64,000 bases of DNA from Leptospira fletcheri (GTDB taxonomy: Bacteria > Spirochaetota > Leptospiria > Leptospirales > Leptospiraceae). The translations under genes and the position numbers were made by a program. Shown here piece by piece: positions 7,727 to 19,000 of this stretch. The DNA lies in assembly GCF_004769195.1 (NCBI RefSeq), contig NZ_RQET01000009.1, positions 186,001 to 250,000 of the forward strand, given 5' to 3'. Below the pieces are notes generated by a model. That model worked only from the letters and a program-made list of their open reading frames with translations. It made no database searches and was not told the DNA's origin. Numbering within the stretch: the first letter of the stretch is position 1; each line of letters begins with the position of its first letter.

Positions 7727-10576
7727 ATGAAAGAGACCTCGCCCTCTTCTAATCCGAGTTTTTTAAATCGTATTCGTTCCGGCTTCACGGGAATCCTTCG
7801 CCTTTTTTATTCCGGGATCCGGGCAAAACTCGCCTTATTTACGGGGAGTCTGATCGTACTGACGATTTTCATTCTCTCGGTGATTTACGTGAAGCAGCAA
7901 ACCGAGATTTTGACGGATAGCTACGAGAGAGAGGCGGCCATTTCCAGGAGATACATCTCCTCCTTGGTCTTGGAGTTGGACAATATTTCCCAGAGTCTGA
8001 TCCGTATCGAAGAGTTCCGGGATAGGGTCAGCAAACAAACCGAGGCCTTAAAGAAATATAGAACCACCAAGACTTTGGTCCAGGAAAAAAAGGTCTCCTT
8101 TTTCGGGATCAAGACCAGTCTTTTTGGAGCTTTAGGAAAAAATAAAATTCGAAAAACCTTGGACACGTATTATTCGGAATATTTGTCTAAGGGAGACATC
8201 GAAGTTCTGGAAAAGAACGTCAAGGCGCAGTTGCAACAGAACGGAGGTCATGAGCCGGTCGGAGAACGGGAATTTTCCCAACTCCAACATTTGGCGAAGC
8301 AAGTGGTCTTTGCGGAAAGGGACGCTTCCTTATTGCGCAAACGATTGTACGAGGTAAAAGAAAATCGGGAAAAAATGGACGCAACGGAACTCTCGGCCTT
8401 GGAGGAAGACGTCCGAGAAAAATCCCTTCTCGCTCGTAAGAGAAGGTCCGCGATGGACTCTAAAATCGTCCAATTGCTCGCGGATTCGCGTCGAAAAAAA
8501 ATCAAGGACTTGGGATTGGATACGGGAAGATTCCGAATCCAGACTTTTCCTCTTTCCGGAATTCTTCCCGGGCAGGACTCCGAGCCTACTTTGGATACCC
8601 GTATCTTCGATCCGGAATCCCCGTTAAACGAAATTTCCTTCGATTCCAGTTTGGAGGAAGGCTTAAAACGTTCCTTGAATACGTTGGTGGAAAAGGTGGG
8701 AGTTACGGGAGAGATTCCCCCCGACTCTTTCCAACATACCGGTTTGGAATTGCAGGCATTGTATTCCCCTCATTTTCGGAATCCTGCTTCCACCGAAAGA
8801 GCCAAATTGGTGGAGGCGTCCCGGAATCAACTCGGAGCCTGGAGTTCCTATCTTTCGGAGGAAAGGGCGATTCTTGTAGATCTTAACAAGATTCCTCCTT
8901 TGTTATCGACTAGATTAAAGGAATTACGGGAAAAGAAACCGCCCGTTCCTCCGTTTAAGGACAAAGAATTCCGCAAACAATATGAGAATTACGAATCTCT
9001 AATACGAAAACGGGATCTTCTTTTCGCCACATACAAAAGGAATCATCCTCCGAAAGAGGAGGAACAGTCACGGGTGGAGGCGCTAGGATCGATCAGAGAC
9101 TCCGCTTTGGAGGACTTGGTCCTCTTGCGTTTTCGTCCCGACGGATCGGATTACGAAAGATCCCTCCGATCGGAAGAGGAAAGCCGTATTTTTCGGGAGC
9201 GGTGGGCCAATCTCCGTCAGTGGATCTATTCCGGGGAGAGCGAAACTCCTACCGCGAAATTGAAAGCCTTATTTCCGGACGGTATCATCGGAAACAGTCG
9301 TACGGAAGCGGAACAAATCCTCTGGAAATTGGATACGGTCCCGCTTCTATCGGGCGAAGGCGACGACGTTCCCACGATCGTACTAAGTTCGAACTTTTCC
9401 GGACTGATCCGAACGATTGTGGATAGAACCGAAGGTTTGAAATCCATCCGAAACAACCGGGATCGCGCGGTCTTGTCCGCACTCGGAATTTGCGGTTTTT
9501 CCATCTTTTTGGCCATTTTTATTTCCGGAATCGTAGTACAGAGAATCAAAAGATTGATCCGAGATGCGGAGGAAGTCGGAGGGGGAGACTTGAACGTCGA
9601 GTTCGAACCCGGAGGAAACGACGAATTCGGAAATCTCTCCGTGGCTTTAAATCACATGGTGGGAGGTTTACGCGAGCGGGAAAAGATCAAAGGTATTTTG
9701 GGAAGTATGATCGACCCGGTCGTGATCGGCGAAGCCATGAAGGATCTCGCGGCCTTAAAAAGAGGAACGGAAAAAAGGGTCACCGCGTTTTTTTCCGACG
9801 TGGCCGGTTTCTCCGCCATCAGCGAAAAATTGAGCTCCGTGGAGTTGGCGGAACTTTTGAACGAATACCTGTCCGCCATGACCCTGATCTTAAAGGATCA
9901 CGAAGGCGTCTTGGACAAGTATATCGGGGACGCGATCGTGGGTATTTTTAACGCGCCGGTGGAAGTGGAGCAACATTGTCTAAAGGCGACTCGTGCCTCT
10001 TTGAAGATGCTGGCGAAATTGGAGGAACTTCGCAAATCCTGGGAAAAAGATCATAGATATATTCCCGAAGCCAGGGCGATGCAAATTAGGATCGGCTTGA
10101 ACACCGGATTGGCGAAAGTCGGGTTTATGGGAACCGATGCACTCGCTTCCTACACGATGATGGGCGATACGGTCAACTTGGCTGCGCGCCTCGAAGCGGC
10201 AGGCAAGGATTACGGAGTGTCCATTCTAGTCTCCGATGCCGTATACGGAGAAATCAAGGATTCCATTCTCACCCGCAAATTGGATCTAGTGAGGGTCAAG
10301 GGGAAGACGGAACCCGTCGTATTGTACGAAGCGATCGCGGAAAAGAATACATCTATTCCGACTTCGATCCGGGAATCCATCGCTTTGTACGAAGAGGGAA
10401 TCTCTCAGTATTTGGAAAGACGTTGGGACAAAGCAGTTCGTTGTTTTCAGGAATCGGAAACCGTAAAGAAGCAAAACGACAAATCTGTACATTTGTTGAT
10501 TGATCGCTGCAAAGAATACTCCAAGAACCCTCCTCCCGCAAATTGGGACGGAGTTTATACCAGAGACCACAAGTAA
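7727..10576 (+). CDS. class III adenylate/guanylate cyclase with HAMP domain and large periplasmic sensor
   Basis: Membrane-bound signalling enzyme making a cyclic nucleotide. One membrane segment lies near residues 32-54 and a second near 582-605 (SALGICGFSIFLAIFISGIVV). Between them is a charged, largely helical extracytoplasmic region of about 530 residues. A HAMP linker follows (FEPGGNDEFGNLSVALNHMV), then the catalytic domain with metal-binding Asp residues in FFSDVAGFS and GDAIVGIF and the MMGDTVNLAARLE signature. I chose the ATG at 7727; an in-frame GTG at 7688 would add 13 residues. It converges with recD, leaving only 6 bases between stop codons. Confidence 0.9.
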   Translation: MKETSPSSNPSFLNRIRSGFTGILRLFYSGIRAKLALFTGSLIVLTIFILSVIYVKQQTEILTDSYEREAAISRRYISSLVLELDNISQSLIRIEEFRDRVSKQTEALKKYRTTKTLVQEKKVSFFGIKTSLFGALGKNKIRKTLDTYYSEYLSKGDIEVLEKNVKAQLQQNGGHEPVGEREFSQLQHLAKQVVFAERDASLLRKRLYEVKENREKMDATELSALEEDVREKSLLARKRRSAMDSKIVQLLADSRRKKIKDLGLDTGRFRIQTFPLSGILPGQDSEPTLDTRIFDPESPLNEISFDSSLEEGLKRSLNTLVEKVGVTGEIPPDSFQHTGLELQALYSPHFRNPASTERAKLVEASRNQLGAWSSYLSEERAILVDLNKIPPLLSTRLKELREKKPPVPPFKDKEFRKQYENYESLIRKRDLLFATYKRNHPPKEEEQSRVEALGSIRDSALEDLVLLRFRPDGSDYERSLRSEEESRIFRERWANLRQWIYSGESETPTAKLKALFPDGIIGNSRTEAEQILWKLDTVPLLSGEGDDVPTIVLSSNFSGLIRTIVDRTEGLKSIRNNRDRAVLSALGICGFSIFLAIFISGIVVQRIKRLIRDAEEVGGGDLNVEFEPGGNDEFGNLSVALNHMVGGLREREKIKGILGSMIDPVVIGEAMKDLAALKRGTEKRVTAFFSDVAGFSAISEKLSSVELAELLNEYLSAMTLILKDHEGVLDKYIGDAIVGIFNAPVEVEQHCLKATRASLKMLAKLEELRKSWEKDHRYIPEARAMQIRIGLNTGLAKVGFMGTDALASYTMMGDTVNLAARLEAAGKDYGVSILVSDAVYGEIKDSILTRKLDLVRVKGKTEPVVLYEAIAEKNTSIPTSIRESIALYEEGISQYLERRWDKAVRCFQESETVKKQNDKSVHLLIDRCKEYSKNPPPANWDGVYTRDHK

Positions 10577-10582
10577 GGAAAT

Positions 10583-12364
10583 TTAAATCCGGAATCCGGT
10601 GAGTCTTTCCGATTTCCTTTTCAGCGAGACGGAAAGGTTTTTGTCTTCGGCCAGTAAGATCGCTTTTCGTTTTGCCCTCGTTAACGCGGTGTACAGGATC
10701 TCTTTGCGCAATAATTCGTTCGGGGATTCCGTTTCGGCGGAAGGATCCGGCGGATATAGAATAAATACATGATCGTATTCGGAACCTTGGGATTTATGCA
10801 CCGTAATCGCGAACGCAGGTTCGTGGGGAGGCAAGGTATCCAAAGCAAAGTCCCGGATAGTTCCGTCCAGAAAGAAAACGGCACGCATCTCGGTTTCCCC
10901 AGTAATCGTTTCGAACTCCAGGACAAGTCCGGTGTCTCCGTTAAAAAGACCTCTAGAACGGTCGTTCTTTACGATCAAAATAGGAAGTCCCGGAAAATAG
11001 ATCCGAGTACCCAAATGAATCGTGCGCATCTTCGTTTGTTTCAAAAGTAGGCGGATGATATCCCTGTTAATCCCTTCGCTTCCAAATTCTCCTTGTCTTA
11101 AAATCGTCAGGATTCGCGTATGATTCAGATCGGTTCTGAGAAATTCTGCCAATCGCTTCGGATCGGAACGGATTTTTTCCAAGGAAGAAAATCCGGGGAG
11201 TAGGCATTTCTCCACGTAATCGCTTAAAAAACGGATGCGATCCTTTTTTAGATCGATTTTGCTCCGGTAAAAGCCATCTCGGATCGTCCTTTCCTGTACT
11301 TCGCTTAACGATGGGGAAGGTTGGACGGAAAAAGTCGCTTTTAAAAGGGAATCCGGGTCGGCATCGTTCGAAATGCATTTCCGTGCCGCGTCGAAAATCG
11401 CCGAAGCGTTTCCCGTTTGCCTACGTCCCGTCCTTAGTTTGTAGAAATTCTCGGAACGGGAAATACATTCCGCCAGATCGGAAAGGACGGCGCCCGCTTC
11501 TACGCTCGGAAGTTGGTCCGCGTCTCCGAGCAGGACGATCCGAAATCGATCCTGTTTTGCATCCGGTAAGGAGAGTAAAAGGGAATGCATCAGATCCAAA
11601 TCCACCATAGAAACTTCGTCCACCACGACCACTTCGTACGGAAGACGGAAGTCCTTTCCGTACTTGTAGCTCCTGGTTTTGGGATCGAATCTTAATAACC
11701 GATGCAAGGTTGCCGTGGTTAGATTGTACAATTTCAGATCCATCGGATCCGTACCGGTTCCTAGCTTCAGAGTGTTCTCCAAAGATTCTTTCAATCTTTG
11801 CGCGGCCCTGCCGGTGGGAGCCGCCAATCCGATCCGAACAGGATCATATCCCAAACGGACCAGCGCCCGCAACAAGCTCGTAACCACCGTGGTTTTTCCG
11901 GTACCGGGGCCTCCCGTAAGCACGAAAAAAGGAGAATGGAGAGCGGCTTCCAAAGCTTCCCTCTGTTCTCCTTCCCCACAAAGAACGGTTTCCAAACTCT
12001 CTCTCCGCAATACTAGAGGGGAGCGTTCCGTAATTTCCTTCAGAACTTCGGGGATTTGCTTTTTTTGACTCTCCGGTAGATTCCTGTTTAATAGGCTTCG
12101 GAAAATTTCCTCGGACGAGGTCAAGGCATCGAAGGTTTTACGAAAATATAGGACTCCGTTTCTGGATCGAAAGAAAGGATTGTCCTTGTCCGAAAGAGAA
12201 TCCCGGGGTTCGGGGATTCCCAAACTTCCCGTTCGCAATGCGGTTAAGAGAAGGGAATTCCGTTGGAAAAGATCCCCCTGCTCGGTTTCCGGAAGAACTC
12301 TATGCATCTCCGAAGTCAGAAATCGGATATATTCCGGGTCGGCGGCTCCGATTTCCTCGGTCAT
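10583..12364 (-). CDS. recD: exodeoxyribonuclease V alpha subunit RecD
   Basis: 5'-3' superfamily 1B helicase subunit of RecBCD, for double-strand break repair and degradation of linear DNA. Walker A is GGPGTGKTTVV (about residue 153) and Walker B/motif II is VVVDEVSMVDLDLM. Motif III is LLGDADQLPSVEAG, and the C-terminal motif FAITVHKSQGSEYDHV is typical of RecD and UvrD_C_2 domains. At 593 aa it matches E. coli RecD (608 aa). Its start overlaps the recB stop by 4 bases (ATGA), so it is the last gene of a recC-recB-recD operon. Confidence 0.96.
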   Translation of the reverse strand: MTEEIGAADPEYIRFLTSEMHRVLPETEQGDLFQRNSLLLTALRTGSLGIPEPRDSLSDKDNPFFRSRNGVLYFRKTFDALTSSEEIFRSLLNRNLPESQKKQIPEVLKEITERSPLVLRRESLETVLCGEGEQREALEAALHSPFFVLTGGPGTGKTTVVTSLLRALVRLGYDPVRIGLAAPTGRAAQRLKESLENTLKLGTGTDPMDLKLYNLTTATLHRLLRFDPKTRSYKYGKDFRLPYEVVVVDEVSMVDLDLMHSLLLSLPDAKQDRFRIVLLGDADQLPSVEAGAVLSDLAECISRSENFYKLRTGRRQTGNASAIFDAARKCISNDADPDSLLKATFSVQPSPSLSEVQERTIRDGFYRSKIDLKKDRIRFLSDYVEKCLLPGFSSLEKIRSDPKRLAEFLRTDLNHTRILTILRQGEFGSEGINRDIIRLLLKQTKMRTIHLGTRIYFPGLPILIVKNDRSRGLFNGDTGLVLEFETITGETEMRAVFFLDGTIRDFALDTLPPHEPAFAITVHKSQGSEYDHVFILYPPDPSAETESPNELLRKEILYTALTRAKRKAILLAEDKNLSVSLKRKSERLTGFRI

Positions 12365-15300
12365 AGCTGTATTCCTTTTTCCGAATGTTTCCGATCTAAA
12401 GCATCAAGAACGGTACGTCTGGAAATTTCGACGAATTCCGGATCGATTTTTTGGAAGAAAATTCCCGAACTAGAACGATTCGGATCCATCCCCCTCAAAA
12501 AGAGGAAATACATGCCGCCGAGTAGATTCCGATCGTATTCGGCTCCGAATCTGGCTTGCAACCATTCGTTTAACACTAGAGAATAAAGTGCCAATTGGAG
12601 CGAATAGACTTCCTCCACCTTTCTTGTCAGATCCGCTTCGGAGTAAGAGGAGCCTTCCAGACGATTGGATTTCCAGTCTACAATCCAGTACTTGCCCTCC
12701 GAAAAAAAGATCATATCCACGGTTCCGTTTAGGAATTCCTCCTTTTCGGACCGGCCCGTCGAAAGTTTGAGAAAGAAATCCACCTCGTGCTTTCTTTCGG
12801 ATGAAGATAAGGCCGCAAGGCAATCCAAGCTAGGAATTTGGGGAAGGGGAGAACGAAGAGTGTTCCGGAGCATCGATAAAATCTTTTCGGCGAAGATATT
12901 TCTTTCTTCTTCGTCCTTTCCGAATCCGTATTCCCTCAGTAATTTTTTCACCTCCGAGATATTCTGTTCGCCTAGGTCGGAACGGAAAAAAGAGGAAAAT
13001 TCAAGCCTCTCTAAAAGCTGGTGCAGAAGATTTCCCATTCGGTTCGAGGACGGAAGTTCTTCCGATGGGAAGGAGAGGGGAATTTCCTCATCCGTTCGGA
13101 AGAGTTCCGACTCCGGTCCGAATTTGATTTCGGGAGGATTTAAAAACCGATCCAAGGAAGAATAACTTTCCAAACGGATCCTTCTATGTTCGCAGTTTCG
13201 GGGCCAGAGGAGAGGACTTCTCGCAGGTTCCTGCTCGGAAGCGGGGGGCTGCAACTCTAGCAACGTCCTTTTTTCCGAGGGGAGACCGGAAAGGATCTCC
13301 GCTGAATACTTTCTCTGTTCCTCGTTCCAAAAGATTTTAGAAATATGAGAGGTAGTAGAAGGATGCTCCGCCGTCTTTTCAAAGGAGGAACGGAATAATT
13401 CCAGAGGGCGATCCGAGGACGGTTCGGAAAGCAGAGGGAAGTAGAATTTGTACATGGCCCGAGTGACAGCAACATAGTACAACCGTTTGTCTTCGTTCTT
13501 TAGATAAGTCAGATATTTTTCCGGATGCCCCTTGGTGAGATCGAGAATCTTACGACTTTTCGGTTCTGTAGCGTTTGCGGAAACCGTTTCCCTGTATTCG
13601 TAATATTTCTTTTGTGAAAGGGACCAACCGGAGAACCCACCTATCAGGAATACGAACGGAAATTCCAAACCTTTGCTGGAATGTATGGTCAGGATTTTGA
13701 CCCTATCCTCTTCCGTTTCCCGAGACAAGGATTCGTCCTTTTCCGCGCTCGCTTCCGCGGAAATCTTGGTGTCCAACCAATCTAGGATCTCCCGAAGGGA
13801 AAGATCGTTTTCGGAAGCCTTTTCCGTTAGCAGAGAAAAGATCTGCTTGAAATTCGCGATCCTTCTTTCCCATTCCAGAGTCAATTCGGAATCTCTAGGT
13901 CTCGCCAAAAGACTTTCCGTAGTCAGGGAGCGGAATAAGGCAGGGAAGTCCTTTTTTCGTGCGAATCTTCTCCAAGATTCGATGCGTCTTTTTTCTTCCG
14001 ATTCCAGGGAATATTCGGCATAAAGATGCAGACGATCCGGAGAGATCTCGAACAGATCCGAAAGTAAAAGTTTGTAAAAAGAATCAGGTAACCCTTCGTC
14101 TTCTATACAGGATAAAATCTGCCTGCAACGAAAGGCCTCGTTAGAGGAAAAGAGTCCTCTTTTGCGGATATTCGAATAGGGAATTCCCGCGATCTTAAGA
14201 TAATTCTCCAGCTCTCTTGAATCCTCTTGGTTTCGTATAAGAATCGCGATATCTCCGAATTCCACTTTGCCCGAATAGGGTTGCTTGTTGTGTTTTTCCT
14301 TTCGGATAAAAATTTCCGCTTCCGGTGAAACGAGATGTAAAATTTCCGAAACGACGAACTTCGCGTAGGGCTCTCTCAATCCTTGTTTATTCGATCCGAC
14401 CGGAAGAGAGAACGCGTTAAGAGCTCCCCTCCCGCTTTTGTCCGAGTACAAAACCGCTTTTCCGCCTTCGTACGCTGCTTGTACTTTCGAATAACGGATA
14501 GGCTCGAATCCGGGTTCAGAGATCGGAAACCAAGTTTCCCCTCCGGAAGAAAATAGGTCGTTGTAAGAGGCGACCAATTCGGGCAGAGACCTGCGGTTCG
14601 TGTCCAACTCCGGATACACCGCGGAGACGGAGGAAAAAGCTCCTCCTTGATCCATATAAGCCCTCGCAGCCAGATATGTTCCTATGTCCGCTCCTCGGAA
14701 TCCGTAAATCGCCTGCTTTGGATCTCCGATCAGGAACAAACGGTTTCTATTCGAATTTTCCTCCAGGAACACGGTTTTAAAAATCGAAAATTGGCTCCAG
14801 TCCGTATCCTGAAATTCATCCACGATCGCATAATCGAATCTTCTTCTGAGTTCGCTTAATAAGTCAGGGTTATCCGAAACGGATCTGGCAAGATTTCGGA
14901 TCATATCGTTATAAGTGATTTCCCCGCTTCCGTTTTTTTCGAAGGGAGTTTCCTTTACGATCTTTTCGGCGATTTTTACGACGAACAAGGCCGCTAGATT
15001 TTCCAGAGGGGTCAGGCTTTTCCTTACCCCTTCACGACAATTCCGGTATTTTGCGACGGCCGGATCGGGTCCTGCTTTCGTCAATTCCTCATCGGAGAGC
15101 AGTACGCTTCCGATCCCGGAATCTTTTCTCTTGAGGCGGCCGATTTCTAGAATCGCCCTCGTGAGCTCCTCTTCTTGAAAAGGATCTAACGCCATCATCG
15201 CGTTTTCCATTACGGATTCGAAGACAGTTTGTCTTTCCGCTAGGGCCTTTCTCGTACTTGCGTGCAAGGATTTCAGCACGGGCGCCTGGCTTTCTTTGAG

Positions 15301-16026
15301 TCTGTGGTATTCTTCGTTTAACGATCGAAAAACGCTCCGGATCTTCTCCTGATCCGGAAAGGATCCGGAAAAAGGATCCGGAAGGAAAAATGTGGAATCC
15401 GGAGAGACTTCTTTTTTACCCGCTATTTCCGCAAGAAAGCTCTCCCAGGTATCTCCGGTAAATCCGTTGTCGAAAGATCTTCTCAGTTCCAATAGGGTCA
15501 ATACCAGACTTTCCGCAGGGAGTTCTTCCGTAAATTCCGAGCGAAGATGGGAATCCAAGAGACGGCGCAATGGTTCTTCTTCCGGAACCAATTTCGGGTC
15601 GGATGGAGTCCCCGTTTCCAGGGAATATTCCTTCAGAATCTTATTGCAAAATCCGTGTATCGTGGAGATGGTCGCCTGGTCCAGACGACCTAATTGCCCT
15701 AGGAAATATTTTCTTTCCAACTCTAGATCCGGGTCCGCAGAAAGACCCGCTTCCAAAACCCGAATCCTGTCCTTGATTCCGTGTCTGATACGGGAGCGGA
15801 GTTCTGAAGCTGCTTTTTCGGTATAGGTCAGCACGAGTACGGATTCTATTCCTCTTTCGGGTTCATCCGAGCCGGAGGAAAGAAAATACGTATGCAGAAT
15901 TTTTAATACTAAATAGACGATCGTATGGGTCTTCCCCGTTCCGGCTGAGGCGCCTATAAATCCGTGTTTGGAAAGATCTATATGGTCCGCGTAAGAGGGA
16001 GGAAGACCAGGAGAATTCCGATTCAT
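12361..16026 (-). CDS. recB: exodeoxyribonuclease V beta subunit RecB
   Basis: 3'-5' UvrD-like helicase and nuclease subunit of RecBCD, 1221 aa. Walker A is GASAGTGKTHTIV (about residues 25-37) and motif II is AIVDEFQDTDWSQF. Motif III is LFLIGDPKQAIYGFRGAD, and motif V/VI regions include ILTIHSSKGLEFPFVFL and YVAVTRAMYKFYFPL. The C-terminal nuclease carries GTVDMIFFSEGKYWIVDWKSNRLEG, where the Asp and DxK residues are catalytic. It overlaps recC by 4 bases and recD by 4 bases, consistent with coupled translation. Confidence 0.97.
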   Translation of the reverse strand: MNRNSPGLPPSYADHIDLSKHGFIGASAGTGKTHTIVYLVLKILHTYFLSSGSDEPERGIESVLVLTYTEKAASELRSRIRHGIKDRIRVLEAGLSADPDLELERKYFLGQLGRLDQATISTIHGFCNKILKEYSLETGTPSDPKLVPEEEPLRRLLDSHLRSEFTEELPAESLVLTLLELRRSFDNGFTGDTWESFLAEIAGKKEVSPDSTFFLPDPFSGSFPDQEKIRSVFRSLNEEYHRLKESQAPVLKSLHASTRKALAERQTVFESVMENAMMALDPFQEEELTRAILEIGRLKRKDSGIGSVLLSDEELTKAGPDPAVAKYRNCREGVRKSLTPLENLAALFVVKIAEKIVKETPFEKNGSGEITYNDMIRNLARSVSDNPDLLSELRRRFDYAIVDEFQDTDWSQFSIFKTVFLEENSNRNRLFLIGDPKQAIYGFRGADIGTYLAARAYMDQGGAFSSVSAVYPELDTNRRSLPELVASYNDLFSSGGETWFPISEPGFEPIRYSKVQAAYEGGKAVLYSDKSGRGALNAFSLPVGSNKQGLREPYAKFVVSEILHLVSPEAEIFIRKEKHNKQPYSGKVEFGDIAILIRNQEDSRELENYLKIAGIPYSNIRKRGLFSSNEAFRCRQILSCIEDEGLPDSFYKLLLSDLFEISPDRLHLYAEYSLESEEKRRIESWRRFARKKDFPALFRSLTTESLLARPRDSELTLEWERRIANFKQIFSLLTEKASENDLSLREILDWLDTKISAEASAEKDESLSRETEEDRVKILTIHSSKGLEFPFVFLIGGFSGWSLSQKKYYEYRETVSANATEPKSRKILDLTKGHPEKYLTYLKNEDKRLYYVAVTRAMYKFYFPLLSEPSSDRPLELFRSSFEKTAEHPSTTSHISKIFWNEEQRKYSAEILSGLPSEKRTLLELQPPASEQEPARSPLLWPRNCEHRRIRLESYSSLDRFLNPPEIKFGPESELFRTDEEIPLSFPSEELPSSNRMGNLLHQLLERLEFSSFFRSDLGEQNISEVKKLLREYGFGKDEEERNIFAEKILSMLRNTLRSPLPQIPSLDCLAALSSSERKHEVDFFLKLSTGRSEKEEFLNGTVDMIFFSEGKYWIVDWKSNRLEGSSYSEADLTRKVEEVYSLQLALYSLVLNEWLQARFGAEYDRNLLGGMYFLFLRGMDPNRSSSGIFFQKIDPEFVEISRRTVLDALDRKHSEKGIQL

Positions 16027-19000
16027 GAAAACAACCCTCTAAAAACAGGATCGTATAATTTCTCGGACAATTCGAATGCGTTCGTCGGGACTAAGCGTTT
16101 CGGGGAGGGGAGGAGACGGAGAGTTGCCGGGACGTAATCCGAAAGTTCGTATTCCAAGGATTCGTGTACCCATTGGAGGAATTCCCGCCCGAGTTCTTCT
16201 TTCTCCTTTCCGCCGGAATCGAAAAGAGTTCCCGATTTTCTTAGAGGAAAATCCTCCCAAAAATCGGGGGAGAGGAGAGGTCTCTCGGCACCGAGATATT
16301 CCTCCGTTAGATACTTTAAAAATTCCGTCCTCTCGGAACCGTTTTCCTCGAATTCCAAAATTTCAGGAGCTCCGTCTCTGGCCGTATATCCGAAAAGGAC
16401 GGATACGGTTTTCGGGGAATGTTCCGTTCGTACGAGATCCAAAATCGATTGGATCAGAAACGGCTCGATTCCATTCTTTAATTTTTTCTTGGAGTTGGGA
16501 TATACTAGGACAATACTCCGCATTTCTGGAGAGAGAAAGATCGACTCCTTGAGTCCGGTAAATCGGATGCGAGAGCCGTTCTTTAGAGTAAGTGTCGGTG
16601 TCGGAAGCGTCAGAATTCTACCTTGCTTTGTGGATTCTCCGAAAGAAATCGCTTCGTAAAAATCTCTGTCTTCCAGTAAGGGAGAAATTTTGCTCCAAGA
16701 ACGTTCGAATCTTTCCGAAAGAAGAATCTCTTCCACCCGACCGTATTTGCCTCTAGGCAAAAATCCTTTCTTTCCGAAGGCGGAGATCGCTTTTTCCCGG
16801 GATTCCCGAAACAATTCCAAGGAATCTTTCGGAACCGATTTCTCCGAAAGGGCTTTGAAAAAAAGCTCCCATGACTTCGTTAATATTCTTAACGGGTCCG
16901 ACAATCGGAAGGGTTCGCTGCTCGAGGGATTGTCCTCCTTTTGCTCCTCTACGAACAGACCGAATTGGCTCCTTAGGAAATGTTGCAAAGGAGAGCGCCA
17001 GAAGCGGATCAAATCCTTCAAATCGAGCGTAATCTCAGCTTCGGTTTCCGATCTTACGTCCGGTTTTCTTATCGGATCAACCGAGCGAGGGTTCCGAAAA
17101 TCCAGAAATGTTTTAGAATATTCTACTTTATCTTTTTCGAATCCATAAGCGGCGGAAGAGGAAATATCGTAGGTTTCGAAGTATCGGATCCGAAAATCCT
17201 TTCCTTCCGGTCTCGGCTCGAAATATTGCCGGCTATGTTTGTTCAAAGGGAGAAGAACGCGCGTACTTTCCTCCGGGTGAAGAACGTAGTCTCTCAGCAC
17301 TTGTTCCATTTGCAGGATAGACGGAGAAGGAGCCATTTCCTCCTCCGAACTAGAATCCACGGATACGAAAGAGAGATTCAGGCTTTCTTTGGCAGAGAGA
17401 ACCGTTTCATATAACAATAATTCGTTCAATTGTCGATTCGTGACATCGCCGTCTCTAGGAGACAGGTGTCTTAAGTTGAAAGCGGAGCGATCCTCGGAAC
17501 CGGGAAATTCGACTTCTCCGAGGCCTAACAGAAAAATATGCCGAAACGGAATGGGTCGCATCGGTTGGAGGGAAGAGACTGTGATTCCTCCGGTCAGATA
17601 TTTTCCTTTACGGATCGGAATTCCCTCGCAGGATTCCCGGACGAAAACTTCCAGAAATCGCAATCGATCCTCGAAATTTCCGGGATCCCATGCCTTTCCT
17701 CGTAAGGAACCGAATTTGGAAAAGAGTTCGGATGCGATGGAATTTTCCTCGGGAGAATCTTCGGTCGGACCTAATAATTCGCGAAGAAAGGAGGTAAAAG
17801 AATCCAAGCATCCGTCCGGGTCGATTTCGGAGCGTCCGCATTCCTCCGTGACCCGGTCCGTCATTTCTTCCAAACGTTTCCAGGTTCCGATCCATAGTTC
17901 TACGGTTTTTCGATCGGAGGCGGAATAAGGGGAAAAGGAAGTCTCTTCTTCCGCGACGGTAGGGAGAACTTCTCCCATTGATAAGCGAAGAAATCCGTTC
18001 CGGAAGGAAAACGGAAGCGGAGGACCTTCCTGGGAATCGTCCAAAAAAAGCGAAAGCTCTCGGGAAAGTTCCTCCCATTCGCGAACCGTTTCGGCGGAGA
18101 TATCCCATTTTTTTTGGAAGCAGGAATTTCGGAATAAGGCAAAGAATTCCGTCCTGGAACGTTTGCCTAAGAGCAAAGGAAAGACGGATAGAATTCCGTT
18201 TAAAAACGGACTGGTTTCTCCCGCTCTGATGTCTTGGATCGTATACGGCAGAGTGCGAACGGAAAATTCGGGGGATCCGTTTTCGTTTATCAATTTTGCG
18301 GGAATTCCCCCGTCGAAGACGGATTGGATAGCGGGTCTGTATTGGGATAAATTCGGACAAAAGATTCCGATATCCGTCAAGTTCAACGTCGGATCTTCGT
18401 CCAGCTTGGAAAGAATTATGTGAAATACCGCTTCCACTTCCCGAAAGATTCCCGGAGCTTCCAGGATGACAAGGCTAGCATCGGAGTGTTTACGGTCCGA
18501 AAGCGCATTCGGGCCAACGAGTAAGTATTCTTGGAAAGAGGTAAGAACGCTTTTATCTTTCCTTTCTCTAACGGAAGATACATTCCGAATCGAAGCCCCC
18601 GTTAAGTTCCAACTTGCAAATAAGGATCGGAAGGGAGATGCCCATCTGCGGCAAGGAAGAGATATGCTTTCTTCGGTACCGGCGCTATCCCGGGGGAGCC
18701 CGAATTGATAGGCTTCCAGAGATAGCTCCGGAAATAATTTCTTAAATAGAGCGAGATATGTCTGGGAAAGTTGGGACAGACCGAATAAATATAATTTTTT
18801 CGATTCTAGGTTTCCGTTTTCCGGTCTCGGGCTTTGTTTGCGGTTTCCTGCTTGCATCGCATATTGAACCAAAGTTTTGGAAGAGGCTGCGACCGCGGCG
18901 TACAGTTCTTTCTGGAGAAAAAACATCTGGGATTTGGTGGCGATCTTCTCTTCGATATCCTGTTCGCCCAATCGTAAATATTCGGTTTTTCCTCCCAGCC

